A stretch of DNA of 64,000 bases from Neelides folsomi (taxonomy: Eukaryota; Arthropoda; Collembola; Neelipleona; Neelidae): assembly GCA_034687125.1 (NCBI GenBank), contig JAQGBZ010000163.1:1-64000 (forward strand). The letters run 5' to 3'. A program made the position numbers and the translations under genes. The notes under the pieces are model-generated. The model searched no databases. It was not told the DNA's origin and was given only the letters and a program-made list of their open reading frames with translations. This document shows, piece after piece, positions 24,718 through 35,375 of this stretch (position 1 is its first letter; each line of letters opens with the position of its first letter).

Positions 24718-26583
24718 CGACACGACTCCAATCCAGACAATAACATTTACATTGTGAACCCCTGCATTCCGGACGCAGTATTCCAATATCCACTGCCAAT
24801 TGCCAATTGTAATCATGCCTCATTCAGATGTTCAACTGACTCTCAAAGATACTAATCATATTTTATCAATAAATTATATTAAACTCATCTTATCCAAATA
24901 TGCTCTAATTGCAAAAACCGTTGAAAACTAAAGCGATTGGCTAAAATATTATATAAAAGTACTGCTGTATCTGAATGTGCGACAAATACGACTATATTTA
25001 TACAAAAACACAATTATGATGATGATGTGAAATTGTTGTGTGCCTGATAAATGATATTAATTATATGCATAAGACCCATGTAAAATATTATAAAAAATTA
25101 ACATTTTATTTCCAACCATATGTCATGCAATAAAAATATATTAATTACTTTATTTCAAAGTGTATATCCTAACTGTGTAACTAAATATTTAGACTTAAAG
25201 CAAAAAATGTTTATATATGTCGTGTATTGAACGATTTGACCTTTTTTATGGAAAAATAATACTGTTGAAAAGTAGGGACTCAAATATTGAAAACGATGCC
25301 TTAAAATTAGCTTTTATATTCCTCAAAAAATAATGACATTTATCAGTAATTATCAGTATATGTTTGGTAGTTGTAGATTTGTGAAGTGTTTTCGATTATA
25401 CAAAGATTATATCTTATCTATTCAATAATTCTCTAATAACAAAATTGAATTTTTATGATATTAATTGAATTTATCAATGACCCGATGATTCTTAACGCAA
25501 TATAAAATTTATACTAATGTCGCCATTTGCAATAAATCAATGTATGAGAATGATACATCAGATGCATGCAATAATTCAAATACAGTGCTCCTATAAATTT
25601 ATATTAATTTTATTTATATAAATATAAAGTTATATATTCTTGATTCCATATACAGTATAATTAAAAGTAGTTTTATTGTTGTTTTATCCATTTTAACTCA
25701 ACCCCTTATGCACATGATGCACACAAAAATAAAATAACTATAATTTTTTATTTTGTTAAAAGTTAAGTTATCCTTATCTTTATAATGTAGTGGTAATACC
25801 TATTGTTTGTATAATTTTTTATGAATTACGAATAATTTTAAACTTGAATTATCCGATCGAACTTAATTGCCCAACACAATGTAAATGGAGAGGGCCAATT
25901 GATCGTTCCATGTTTGTTATTGTACTGGTAGTTATATAACTAGATATATTAATTTTAAACATGTAGATAGTTCTTGTTTAATAATTATAATTAATCACAA
26001 CAATGCCCTTGATAAAACATTGACATTTTACAATTGGTTAAATAATCTATTCAGATGGATGTTATGAATGCTCTCACTATACATTTTATTCTATTTATGA
26101 AGGGAACATCCTACAATTTACTCTTAAATCATGAAGATTTATACTTGTAAGACAAATACGGTTATAAATATTAATTGAATAAAAATACGAGAATGCTACC
26201 TTTAATTACTGTTAAAACTTAAGAATTTTCATTTTTCACAGACACAATTTTATGTGTATTGTTATATAACTCAAGAGCGTTTGTCATTGTAAGTGATTTT
26301 ATATGCAATTTGCACTACTGCCCAAATTTTGTACAAAGATGTTCATTCTAATATTATCATGTGTATTATATAAAATCTAAGAATGTTTGTGTATTTACAT
26401 TCAATATTATTTTAATTTTGTATTTCAGAAACCTGGAGAAAAATCACTGTTTTATCGTATGTGAATAAAGAAGTCCATTTAAACAAACGGGCAATTTCAT
26501 TTGAATAGTCTTTTAATATAAATCTATATTAATCAACAATCCCAATAAGGTAAATCACATTTGTGGATAATTTGAATTAAAAG
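24718..26583. other. Cav2 3' UTR and AT-rich intergenic DNA
   Basis: Starts with the channel's 3' untranslated region; the first AATAAA polyadenylation signal is at 24868-24873, about 150 bp after the stop. Beyond that the DNA is very AT-rich with no supported coding exon. A short first exon of the downstream amidohydrolase must be near the right end or upstream, but I could not place its ATG. Confidence 0.5.
24868..24873 (+). terminator. Candidate polyadenylation signal of Cav2
   Basis: Canonical AATAAA hexamer about 150 bp after the channel's TGA. In AT-rich DNA such hexamers are common, so this is only the nearest plausible site; longer 3' ends are possible. Confidence 0.4.
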
Positions 26584-28045
26584 GTCCCGTGCTGTATGAC
26601 ACAGTAATAAAGAATGGAACTATTTGTGATACCGAAGGAAAATCTTTATACGTCGCTGACATTGGAATATCAAATGGAATCATTATTGAGATTAATGCAA
26701 ACATCCCTCCGGAGCAAGGCATTGAAGTAATTGTAGCGAATGATCTCTACGTAACACCAGGATTAATTGATCTTCACACTCATGCTTACTGGGGTTCAAC
26801 TTATTGGGGAATTAACCCTGACCCTGTGGCTGCCATCACTGGAGTCACTGTAATTAAACTAATTTGCTTTATTTTATTTTAATTTAATTTCTCTGAAATT
26901 AAAAAATGAAATATTGAAAAGACTTGGGTGGATGCTGGGAGTGCTGGAGCGTACAATTTCCCAGCTTTTAGAAAAAACGTCATTGAGAAAAGCCAAGTTA
27001 GAATTTTTTCTTTTCTCCACATCTCTGGGATCGGACTGACAGCGAGAACATTTGAGTCGGCTATTGATGAATTTTTAGATGAAGAAATGGCCAATGTAAC
27101 GATCTTCAACAATAGAGATGTAATTAAAGGAATTAAAGTCAGAGTAGATCGGGATGCGACAAATGGAACTGGGACTCTTGGGCTTATGAGAGCAAGAAGC
27201 GTGTCAAAGGCCACTGGGCTTCCTCTTATGATACATATAGGGATTTCTCCTCCAAGCCTTGAAGATATTTTGCCGTTACTTGAAGAAGGAGACATTCTCA
27301 CTCATTCATTTACTGGACATTCGAATAAATTGGTGGATGATGAAGGAAATCCTTTGCCAATTGTGAATAGTTTAATGGAAAAGGGAATCTTCCTTGATAT
27401 TGGGCATGGTTCTGGGAGTTTTAGTTATAAATCTGCAGAAGGATTGATAAATAATGGAATTCTACCTGATGTAATTAGCAGTGATATTCATCAAGGTAAA
27501 TTTAAAAAATGATCATTAATTTTTAGATTTTTGAGAAAATATGATTGAATTTATATATTTAGTTTCAAGACTGGGTCCAATGTATGACCTACCAACAACA
27601 ATTTCTAAAATGATTAATCTTGGTGTTCGACTAATTGATGCAATTTCAATGGCTACAATTGTTCCTGCAAGAATTATCGGAGAAGAAAATTTAGGAGCAT
27701 TGAAAATTGGCGGACCAGCCGACATTGCGATTTTCAATCTTGAAATTGGAAATTTCACTTTTGAAGACTCTTCAGGAATTGAGAGAAATGGAAACTTTCG
27801 ATTAGTAAATAAATGTAAGCTTATTTTGCAGCATATAATACCATAATTTTATTTTAAAATACTACAAAATATGATTAAGTAAATATATAACAAAATTGTT
27901 AAATTAAACACAATTCTTAAATCTGTTCTTTTTATATCATGCCTTAGTGACAATGGTAAAAGGTAAAATACTGGCTAAAGAAAAAGAAGATCCACCTCAT
28001 CCATGGGTTATAAGAGATTTAGAAGATATCATTGGACCTGATTGA
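26584..28045 (+). CDS. Amidohydrolase/deacetylase-family metal-dependent hydrolase
   Basis: Amidohydrolase-superfamily enzyme close to the bacterial Atu3266/EF_0837 deacetylase group (predicted amidohydrolases related to dihydroorotase). Exons 26584-26849, 26922-27495, 27563-27814, 27948-28045; about 396 aa plus an unseen 5' exon with the ATG. Metal ligands are in place: the HxH in DLHTHAYWG, a candidate metal-bridging lysine in IKGIKVRV, MIHIG, LTHSFTGHSNK, and SSDIHQ with the catalytic aspartate. Other family blocks: VIKNGTICD, TPGLID, TWVDAGSAGAYNFPAF, DIGHGSGSFS, MATIVPARIIG, GGPADIAIFNLE. Relatives deacetylate small amides or esters in vitro; the substrate here is unknown. Its 3' end converges on the RING gene on the other strand (283 bp apart). 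Introns and host-like base composition show it is a settled nuclear gene; a bacterial origin is possible but not shown. Confidence 0.85.
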
Positions 28046-28327
28046 TATATTAATTTTTAATTATAAAAATCATTATTTTGTTATGTTAAATTATTTTACA
28101 TATTATAATATAATGGAAACTTTACGTAAAAAATTAATTATTAAACCTGCTTGCTAATTATTACACATTATAAGAATAATAAATATACTTATGCTAATAT
28201 ATTGTATGTATCTTATTACATATTAAATTGATTATTCTTTTTAGAATTGAATAAATTAAATTATAGCCAGCTGGTTTGGAATTAAAATTACTTTAACAGT
28301 CAACATAACTTTGAATTGTTTGGAACC

Positions 28328-29771
28328 TCAAAAATCAATATCAGGCAAATAACCAGAATAAAAATCAGGACCATAATCTGCAACATTATCGATGTCATTA
28401 TCATCCGAATCCGACTTAATAGGGTTTTCTTGAGATATTTGAATGCTTTTCTCAAGAGCATCGCAAGTTTGTGTTGAGCATTCTTTAGTTTCCAATCCAG
28501 AATTGCCCAGCGTATTTTTGTCCACTGTCCCGTTCGCGACAATTTGCAAGCGGACGATCTGATGAGCCGCTTGGCTATTTTAAAAATGTTACATTCAATG
28601 AGATTAATCCACCATTCAATCATCGAAAAGTCTTTGTAAGTGCATAATATGTCAATAAGAATTATTTAAATACCGCAACTCTTCGTTCAAAGCCCATTTT
28701 GCTAGGTTGCGCTTTTCAAAATTTTCAATCTCTCCTTCTTTTTCCTTTTCGTTATTAGCTTTTTGGACCATTTGTTTTTTCAAATCCTCGTTTTCTTTAT
28801 TGGCTTCTCGCAGCTCCTTATCCTTCAAAATTGCGATTTCAGTGAGCTTTGACTTCTGGTGCTTCAAATCCTTTATTACATTTGTTTTGTCTTTTTCGAA
28901 GGACTCATTTGCCTTTTTTTGTGAAGAAACTCTTAATTCTTTATATTTAATCGACAGTTGTGAGAACTCGTATCTAATAGTCAGATAAACAATTAAGTGA
29001 ATATATTAAAGATATTAATGACTAGTGTCACCCACACCCACTACACTGGTGATGTACATTATTTTGATGCATTCATCAGTATTTAGATATTCACAACTAC
29101 ATAACCAAACGAAGTTGGTTGCATTTTTAATAGAATACCTGAGAATTTCAATATAAAGCGATTTTTCTTCAATCAAATCATCATTCTTTTGTGCATCCAC
29201 GGAAAGTTGATCAAAATCTCTTTGCTTCTTCTCCAATTCAATTTGAGTGTTTTTAGCTGCTTGGAGTTTATCGTCAATATTTTCCGCATCATCATCTCCA
29301 CAAAAGAAAATTATCCGATTTTGGAGCAAGGCTATATCCCGTGCGCATTTTGGGCACTTTGGACTTAAAAGGGTCTTAATTAGGTAATTTCATCAATAAA
29401 AAATATTTAAATTCAATAATTGAATTATCTTAGTATTCAAATATTTAATGCATTCTACCATACATATGATTGAGTTGTTGAATGATCGACTCATTAAGAC
29501 ACGCATCATGATACACGTGTCCACATTCAGATGCAACAATTTTAGAATCTTGGCCATCAGTTCCTTGAACTAGACAAATACAAAAAATGTTATATTACTG
29601 AACCTTGACTTTACATGATAGAAGGTTGGATTTGTCAATATTCACAATGATGCTTACCTAAACAAATAATCTCTAAATATACATAATATATTCAAAATTG
29701 AAAAATATTTAGCCGATACCTTTTACAGGTGTGGAGAGTAAGTCCAAACACACACTGCATACGAATGCCAT
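28328..29771 (-). CDS. RING-finger coiled-coil protein (TRAIP/NOPO-like), copy A
   Basis: Probable E3 ubiquitin ligase, 309 aa. Exons: 29771-29720, 29569-29464, 29363-29139, 28973-28674, 28574-28328; phases agree. N-terminal RING: MAFVCSVCLDLLSTPV, then ECGHVYHDACL, then CPKCARDIA, giving C-C, C-H-H-C, C-C ligands. After it comes NRIIFFCGDD and a long Lys/Glu-rich coiled coil (exons 3-4), then a conserved block (QIVANGTVDKNTLG, CSTQTCDALEKS) and an acidic tail ending YLPDIDF. RING followed directly by coiled coil resembles TRAIP and Drosophila NOPO, but the rest is too diverged for orthology. It faces the amidohydrolase tail to tail; both were partly duplicated at 30190-33990. Confidence 0.75.
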
Positions 29772-30189
29772 AACTGTGTTGAATGTCTGAAGGTCTGAAC
29801 ACGATCACAAGTGCCTTTATGAAACTGTAATTATTCGCAATTTCAAGAAATAATCTAAATATCTTTACCTGTGAAGTGTGTGGAGTGGAGTTGTAGTAGT
29901 AGAATTTCTGAAATTCTGCATGAACCGAAAGACGCCGTCCAATGACTAATAGAGTCATAGCATGTGATACATTTCAATTCTCAATTCATCACATGAAAAA
30001 GTTATATTTTGAAGTTAGTATATAATATATATACTATATGCTTATATATGCCTTTATGTTATAACTCTATACCACATGCATATTAATAATAAAGATCAAA
30101 CGTTTTGAAATGAAATGAATTTAAACCTATAATATTTTACTTTTACTACATGGCTTTGTTCAGTCTTTGTTTGGCGCTCCTTGCTCTAG

Positions 30190-30640
30190 AACAAAGGTAT
30201 CAATTTCAACGGCTACAAGCTACAACTACAAAGATACAATGGTTACACAACATTTTTCGGAGAGAAAATATAAGGAGAATAAGGACATTAAAAATTTGCT
30301 GACTAACCAACATTGCGATTTTCAATCTTGTAAATAGTAATTTCACGTTTAAAGACGACTCTTCGGGAATTGAGAGAAATGGAAACTTTCGATTATGTAG
30401 TAAATAAATATTGAGCTTATTTTGCATTATATAATACCATGATAGGCTATTTTATTTAAATTATAGATACTTACATTTACAATTAGATATGATTACTTAT
30501 TGTTAAATTAAACACAATCTTAAGTCTGTTCTTTATATCTAAATCTTTAGTGACAAGATGGTTATAGGCAAAATATTGGCTAAGGATAAAGATCCACATC
30601 ATCCATGTGATTTAAGAAGTATAGATATTTTTAATTATAA
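30190..30640 (+). pseudogene. Pseudogene fragment of the amidohydrolase 3' end
   Basis: Matches the last two coding exons and their intron of the amidohydrolase (about 27640-28030). Recognisable pieces are ATTGCGATTTTCAATCTTG, the stretch encoding GIERNGNFRL, and the terminal exon stretch ending near GATCCACATCATCCATG. It has frame-disrupting indels and a stop, and lacks the catalytic N-terminal two thirds. Because the intron is kept, it arose by DNA duplication and not by retroposition. Confidence 0.8.
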
Positions 30641-30732
30641 AAATCATTATTTTGCCTTATTGTATTTAGTACTAAAAGAATGGAAACTTTATATATTATG
30701 TATTTATATAGTATAATAAACATGCTTGATTA

Positions 30733-31118
30733 CCGCTTTGGCTTGAAAGATAGCCGGGCTCGAAAGATAGTCAGGGGTTCATTGTGAGATCTTAAATGAT
30801 AGCCGGGTCTCAAAAGTTAGCCGGGTCAAATAAACATTTTCCTATACAACGTAGGTATAAATACTTGTAGTATATGAAAATGTTTGTTTGACTCTAATTT
30901 TTAAACTATCACAAGTGTATTGAATGTTTTAGCTGTGAATACAGATCTAAAACATTCAATATTTATCCGAAACAAGTATGAAAACGGAAGAAACACTATA
31001 TTAGTTAATATAAAATCTTAAAAGTTTTCTACAAAAGTAGAATGGTTTTAAGATAGCCTGTGCTTAAAAGATAGCCGGGCTTGATAGATAGCCCGGGCTA
31101 TCTTTCGAGCCAAAGCGG
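30733..31118. mobile_element. TA-flanked TIR element with internal AGATAGCC repeats
   Basis: 386 bp flanked by TA (30731-30732 and 31119-31120), with termini CCGCTTTGGCTTGAAAGAT and ATCTTTCGAGCCAAAGCGG. Near both ends the motif (A)GATAGCC(G)GG recurs several times, often as AAAGATAGCCGGG. An inner inverted pair (AAACATTTTC / GAAAATGTTT) also exists. No coding capacity. TA target plus subterminal repeats fits a Tc1/mariner- or pogo-derived MITE. It sits between the two halves of the duplicated block. Confidence 0.75.
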
Positions 31119-31566
31119 TACAAATTATTACTTAACGCTATAATTAAAATTGTATAGATATTTAAAATTGATTATTCGTTTGAGAATTGAATAAATTAAT
31201 TTATAACCGGCTGGTTTGGATTTAAAAATATTTTGTCTTGTTTAGAGCATCATCAATCATCACTTACATCACCATCACTTCTATCATCATGTCAGATCAG
31301 TCTTGGAGTTTTCTAAAAAATTTTGAGATATTTGAATGCTTTTCTCAAGAGCATCGCAAGTTTGTGTTGAGCATTCTTTAGTTTTGAATCCATAATAGCC
31401 AAGCGTATTTTTGTCGACAGTCCCATTCGCGACAATTTGCAAGCGAACGATCTTGAGAGCAGCTTGTCTAATTAAAAAACAGTAATGAGATAATTCCTTC
31501 CATTCAATGAGACAATTCTACCAGTCAATGAATGAAAGATGTTTATAAGAAATATATATATTTCTT

Positions 31567-31596
31567 GGTCGAGTGTAATATATATTACACTCGACC
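31567..31596. repeat. 30-bp perfect palindrome at transposon edge
   Basis: The 15-base half GGTCGAGTGTAATAT is followed directly by its reverse complement. The right half contains the left terminus (CACTCGACC) of the 31588-32324 element, so the left half looks like the end of a second, otherwise missing copy in the opposite orientation. It is probably a footprint of nested or aborted transposition. Confidence 0.7.
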
Positions 31597-32324
31597 TCGG
31601 TTAAGATCACCTTTTTCTATGTTCCCGGCATAGGTATAGGAATTGTAATGCTTTTAAACCTCGGATAGTGTCACTACGGTTAATGTCAACTTCGGTTAAG
31701 ATCACCAAATTTTTTGTTCCCGTCAACTACTCATAAGATCAACTTTTTGTTTCTACCGCCTTAATATTTTGTTCGACTTTATAAATTAAAGGTGAAATGA
31801 AATGATAAACAGTTATTGTTCATCCAAGAATACATATTGGTGTGATTTTAGAGTTATAATACATGTAAAATACCTATCAAAATTGAAAAATCGCTATTTT
31901 AGGTAAAATTACGTCTCGTTCAATGATTTTTATTATCCTATTTTTTTATCAAATATGATAAATGGATTAATTTTCTTCTAATTAAAATTGTATATTATTC
32001 TATTTTATCCGACAATGCCTAAAATGCAAAAATTTCACTTTTTATACTACAAATAGAATAGATCAACCTATTTAAATATTTCTCAAAATGATCAAAAGAT
32101 TCAAGATCAATCTATTTTTCAATGGCATTAGACTAAAATTCAACATTCGTATATACGTATGCTATAATTTGCACAATGTGTGAATTAAATTATTTAATTT
32201 TCAATAATATAAATACCTACATGTGTAATTATATGACATATATCAACCTCGGTTAGTGTCAACCTCGGTTAAGATCACCAAAATTGGTGTATCCCGTGAA
32301 GTTGATCTTATCCGAGGTCCAGTG
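31588..32324. mobile_element. TA-flanked pogo/Tigger-like MITE in RING copy B intron
   Basis: 737 bp with TA on both sides (31586-31587, 32325-32326). Termini CACTCGACCTCGGTTAAGATC and the inverted GATCTTATCCGAGGTCCAGTG share the CTCGGTTA core typical of pogo/Tigger-type ends (recalled family knowledge). The subterminal motif TCGGTTAAGATCACC recurs near 31600, 31697 and 32265. No transposase frame is present, so it is non-autonomous. It lies in the last intron of RING copy B and is absent from copy A, so it inserted after the duplication. Confidence 0.75.
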
Positions 32325-33531
32325 TATGTTGGTAGTATAATTTATGTCAATAAAAATTATTTAAATACCTCAACTCTTCGTTCAAACCGGACAAGGCTCG
32401 GTTATGCCTTTTTTCCAATTTTTCAATCTCTTCTTCCTGTTCCTTTGCATTGTTATCCTTTTTGGCAATTTGTTTTTTCAAATCCTCATTTTCTTTTTTA
32501 GTTTCTCTGAGCTCTTTTTTCTTCAAAATTACCATTTCAGTGAGATTTGCCTTCTGGTGCTTCAAATCATTTATCAGTTCTGACTCCTTTTTGTCTTTTT
32601 CCAAGGACTGATTTCCCTTTTCTTTTGAAGAAACCCTTAACTTTTCATGTTCGATAGTAAGTTGTGTCAACTCGTATCTTAAATTCAGATAAAAAATATG
32701 TTGAATATGCTCGATTTTGGCCACCCACATTCACTGTAGATGTATTGTGATGCATTCAGTATTTTAAAATTCATAATTATATAATTAAATGTATAAACAT
32801 AAAATAAAAAGTTACCAATTATGAATTCTTTGTAATATGCTAAATTATTACCTGAGAATTTCAATATAAAGAGATTTTTCTTCAATTAAATCATCCTTGT
32901 TTTGTACATTCGCGAAAAGTTGAGCCATATCCCTTTGCACCATATCCAATTCATTTTGAGTGTTTTTAGCTTCTTTGAGTTTCTCGTCAATATTTTCAGT
33001 CTCATTATCTCCACAAAAGAAAATTATCCGATTTTTGTTCACGGCTATATCTCGAGCGCACTTTGGACACCTTGGACTAAAATAAAAATAGTCTTTATTA
33101 GGTAATTTCACTGATTTGATAGAGAAATTAATAAAACATGTATTTTAATTTTATCATTGAATAAATTATCATAAATAATAATATAATACATGAGATTGTG
33201 TTGTTGATTGATAGACTGGTTGAGACAAGCATCATGATACACATGTCCACATTCAGCTGCAACTATTTTAGAATCTTGGCCATCAGTTCCTTGAACTAGA
33301 CAAATTTATAATTAAATTCTATTATCAGATCATTAAGCATGTATTATTAATTTTAATAGGATACGATGTAATAAAGCTAACAATACAGGTAAGTACACAA
33401 TTAGGCATAAATAAATAATGACATTTAACTTTATTAAACATAGTATATTTTACAACATCGAAAAAAAGAGATATTACTTTTTACAGGTGTAGAAAGAAAG
33501 TCCAGACATACACTGCATACGAATGCCATAA

Positions 33532-34631
33532 CTTCGTTGAATGTCAGAACACGATCACAAGAATGATATTGTAATTATTCACCTGATGAACTTAAAACTT
33601 AAGAACTTCTGGTGCTAATAGGGAACTGAGGTTTAATTGTAATGACACTGACTAGAGATTTATATAAAAACACAAAAAATCTATTCTCTCCCGGAGCTTG
33701 GAAATATTCATACTTGCCTTTTGCAAGTCACATTGGGAAGAATGTGAATGTCTTTTACATACCCTCGTCGAGCGTCAAAAGACAAATGAAAGGTCTATTA
33801 CCTCTCCGATTTACCTAAACATAAATTACTCGAATTCTCAACTCACTTCCTAGAATAAGTGTTCTCCGACAATATCTTTACCAGCGAACCTGAGGAGTTG
33901 TGGTTGTAGAATATTAATTATGAATGAACCGAAAGACGCCATCCAATGAGTCATAGAGTCATAGGATGTAAACATTCCATTCTCCCACATGTGATACTTA
34001 ATAAGTTAAGAGATAAGATTATCCCATCAATTAAGAGCTCCTCATCCTCCCTTTAAATTATATAAGCCTAACCTCCTCATGATTGACCCCACTTTAGCGC
34101 CAATTTCATATTTACATGAATTTTAATCTTAATTATAATAATAATAAATATCGTTCGGAACGGAACATCATCTTATTTTGTATATTATGAAACCAAAATT
34201 GATTTTTTGAGGAATCATTAAACAAATAATTATTTAATGTGTATAAAAATAAAATCAGACGTTTAACACGTGGACAATATAATATACATGTTTTTGCCAA
34301 TCTTTGTTCAATTAATTGTAAATCAACACATTGGCAAAAAAAGTCCACGTGAAATGAATGAGCATAATAGTGATTGAAAAATGAGAAAAATATGTACGAA
34401 AGAGAAAAAAAATTATTACAAATGTGTGCGTGTGTTTAAATTGCGTGTATTGTATATTATATAGGTATTTGCTTATTAACCATTATAAGCCTTGAGCAAA
34501 AGATGACCAAAGCGCAAAGAGTCACTTTCAAAGAGTTTGTCAACAAATAAATAATGACGCATAGGTACATACTTATGGCCAATAATACAAAATATTTTTT
34601 ACAATTCGTTTATTCTGTAAATACATTCCAC
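33532..34631. other. 5' flank of RING copy B and intergenic DNA
   Basis: The stretch up to about 33990 is homologous to the flank of copy A (29772-29990), including a shared ACCGAAAGACGCC block, but has about 280 extra bp near 33600-33880. From 33990 to 34631 I see only AT-rich DNA up to the promoter of the secreted peptide gene. Confidence 0.5.
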
Positions 34632-34666
34632 TATAAATAGTTGGAGATTCCGGATTAACAATCACT
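34632..34666 (+). promoter_or_regulatory. TATA box plus initiator of the secreted peptide gene
   Basis: TATAAATAG at 34632-34640, and the arthropod initiator TCACT at 34662-34666; the distance from the first T to the initiator A is 32 bp, the canonical spacing. The start codon follows 118 bp downstream. This is the clearest core promoter in the window and suggests a strongly or inducibly transcribed gene. Confidence 0.6.
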
Positions 34667-34781
34667 AAAAATTTTATCCTTAGAATTAATCTATCCAAGA
34701 GTCAAAATACAAATTAAAGTTTTATACAATTTAAATTCAATTTCATAGTTGAAAGGGAAAAGGAGATTTTAACAAAGCATT

Positions 34782-35267
34782 ATGAAGAACTACGTAAGTT
34801 TGAATAAACATTTAATTTGACTAAGAATCACAAATGAAGAAAAATCAAATCTAATTATCAATTAATTACACTAATTACTTACCCTATGTAATAATAATGC
34901 GTATAAATAATGTGCATTTAGACATTTTTGGCGCTGCTAATTGTTGCTTTTATAGCAATAATTGCTACTGCAGAAGAAATTGAAAATGAGAATCTTCAAC
35001 TCGGTAAATCAATTTTTATTTAACTTTTTTAAATAATAAAATAGTTGTAGTCAATAATAAAATAACTGGACTGTTTTTATTAAATGTTAAGCGGAACAAC
35101 GTGGTTATGGCGGAGGTTATGGAGCTCCCGGCTATGGCTATGGAGGTGGATGGACAAATAGAAGATACGAGCGCCGTCGAAATGATAGACCCCGACCACG
35201 ACCACTTAAGCCCGGTTCTCGCCGTGGTCGAAGATATGACCAAGAAGCAAAGTTCTTTTACGTTTAA
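34782..35267 (+). CDS. Small secreted Gly/Tyr-rich, Pro/Arg-rich peptide
   Basis: Three exons, 34782-34793, 34922-35003 and 35092-35267, give 89 aa. Order: signal peptide, residues 1-21 (MKNYTFLALLIVAFIAIIATA); acidic spacer 22-34 (EEIENENLQLAEQ); Gly/Tyr segment 36-51 (GYGGGYGAPGYGYGGG); strongly basic Pro/Arg segment 54-80 (NRRYERRRNDRPRPRPLKP then GSRRGRRY); tail DQEAKFFYV. No cysteine. An acidic propiece masking a cationic mature part is the layout of many arthropod antimicrobial peptides, and crustacean families mix Gly-rich and Pro/Arg-rich parts; a cuticle or secretion component is the alternative. I recognise no named family. The TATA/Inr promoter supports a real gene. It converges on the ionotropic receptor gene 108 bp downstream. 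Confidence 0.8.
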
Positions 35268-35375
35268 CGTTTTACTTGGGAAATTTTATATTGATAAATT
35301 TTGATATCCATTTTTAATAATGACCAATTGTAAAACTGTTTGTTTATCATAATATAAACTTTATTAATTCAATTT

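Larger units (their letters stand above)
31287..33531 (-). pseudogene. RING/coiled-coil copy B, RING frame disrupted
   Basis: Second copy of the RING gene with all five exons: 33531-33478, about 33299-33195, 33076-32852, 32677-32369, 31467-31287. Exons 3-5 are open and in phase; exon 3 has exactly the length of copy A, exon 4 is 9 bases longer, exon 5 is shortened and ends KTDLT. Exon 1 (MAFVCSVCLDFLSTPV) ends in a run of seven T (plus strand, 33478-33484) where copy A has four, so its donor is in phase 0 and exon 2, which needs phase 1, would hit a stop. Either the gene is broken between the two halves of the RING, a different splice is used, or the homopolymer is misread. Its last intron carries a 737-bp transposon. 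Confidence 0.7.
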
